The notes below the pieces were generated by a model. That model was not told the origin of the DNA. It did no database searches and was given only the letters and a program-made list of their open reading frames with translations. A stretch of 64,000 nt of DNA from Pedinophyceae sp. YPF-701 (taxonomy: Eukaryota; Chlorophyta; Pedinophyceae): the NCBI GenBank assembly GCA_916048055.1, contig CAJZHL010000027.1:58034-122033 (forward strand), read 5' to 3'. The translations under genes and the position numbers were made by a program. Below, one piece after another: positions 63,541-64,000 of this stretch. Every line of letters begins with the position of its first letter. Within the stretch, counting starts at the first letter, position 1.

Positions 63541-64000
63541 AATTAGGACTTAAAATGTTAGGTTTTAGCGACGTACTACGGATGCGGCACCAGCTGTCCA
63601 GCGCGGTGTCGCGTGTGCGGTGTCGTGCACATTGATGGTCGAGTGAAAAAATCAGTCTTCGATTCTCGACTGAAGGTTCACACCACAGACATAAGACAAC
63701 CACTTGGGGTTCTTTCAGACTGACCAGTGGCGCGTGCACATGGGAGCTCGCTCTGCGCCATACGTAAGATAGGGGCGACGAGATGTCGAGGTGTCCGTCA
63801 ATCATGTCTGCTCGAGCGGCCCGCAAAGCCTCCCGGAGGTTTGCCGGCGGGTCGGTTGCGGCCGAGCACGTAAGATGAATGCATAAGACTGATGTTTGAG
63901 ACGAGCACGTAAGACGAAGCGTTGGAGAGACTGTGACTGGGAAACCAGGGTTCGATTCTTGATTGAACCATCCGCATATATCTGCGTAGTCATTGTCGAC
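63541..64000. other. AT-richer tail of the window with GTAAGA repeats
   Basis: Contains a near-repeat GAGCACGTAAGA(T/C)GAA (63867-63879 and 63904-63918) and a B-box-like GGTTCGATTC at 63949-63958. No gene is supported. Confidence 0.4.

Noticed and set aside
63905-63975. tRNA-like or tRNA-derived SINE head with a B-box (GGTTCGATTC)
   Set aside because: The B-box is present, but the T-stem pairs poorly (mostly G-T pairs and a mismatch), no A-box at the right distance was clear and the cloverleaf could not be folded. Too weak to list as a tRNA gene.
1-64000. CRISPR array, rRNA operon or telomere repeats
   Set aside because: No regularly spaced repeats with unique spacers, no rRNA-like conserved segments and no telomere-type repeat arrays were seen. 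The sequence is eukaryotic nuclear DNA.

Overview
This window is nuclear DNA from a eukaryote with a very GC-rich genome (about 70% or more by eye over the first 59 kb). Genes are densely packed and most are split by short introns, with GTGCG/GTGAG donors and GCAG acceptors. The proteins point to a green-lineage microalga. The cytochrome c1 C-terminus and the ribosomal protein uS14 ends (WNSHP, GFNKYR) read like Viridiplantae versions. A DIP13/SSNA1 gene and a coiled-coil EF-hand gene suggest a flagellate ancestry. I cannot name the species.

Regions. 0.6-9 kb: SLC35F-type transporter, SAC3/GANP (LENG8/THP3-type) protein, exportin-4. 9.2-16 kb: TPR protein resembling the Pol I factor TAF1A, a protein ending in an SRI-like domain, and a divergent ribosomal pair eL34/uS14. 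16.3-29.6 kb: CHZ1-like histone chaperone, VPS53, gamma-SNAP, FES1/HspBP1, mitochondrial inner membrane protease, gamma-glutamylcyclotransferase-like protein, a bacterial-looking NMT1/THI5-like protein and the SNARE BET1. 29.7-43.4 kb: a papain-fold-like protein, cytochrome c1, DIP13, the EF-hand coiled-coil protein, USP14/UBP6. 43.5-54.2 kb: FolD, MCM4, BUD13 and a p24 cargo receptor with an unusual tail. 54.4-59.4 kb: a decayed ABCC transporter remnant, an LRR protein and an unrecognised protein. 59.4-64 kb: a gene-poor, repeat-rich, AT-richer segment with a degenerate ~460-bp tandem repeat, a cytosine-5 DNA methyltransferase fragment folded into an inverted repeat, and a recent 0.7-0.8-kb tandem duplication.

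The genes do not form one pathway. Many neighbours alternate strand: divergent pairs share short promoters (FolD/MCM4 is 187 bp) and convergent pairs end within 50-220 bp of each other. Several genes serve membrane traffic (VPS53, gamma-SNAP, BET1, p24), others RNA or ribosome functions (SAC3, eL34, uS14, BUD13, TAF1A-like), mitochondria (protease, cytochrome c1, FolD presequence), or proteostasis (FES1, USP14).

The most interesting signal is three long fold-back sequences. One lies in uS14 intron 2 (15768-15895), one in an intron of the papain-like gene (about 30984-31345), and one is built from a DNA methyltransferase fragment (61570-61824). At least two look like inverted duplications of protein-coding sequence, the arrangement expected of young hairpin small-RNA loci. 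A second unusual trait is recurrent GC-AG introns; four are supported by reading-frame phase.
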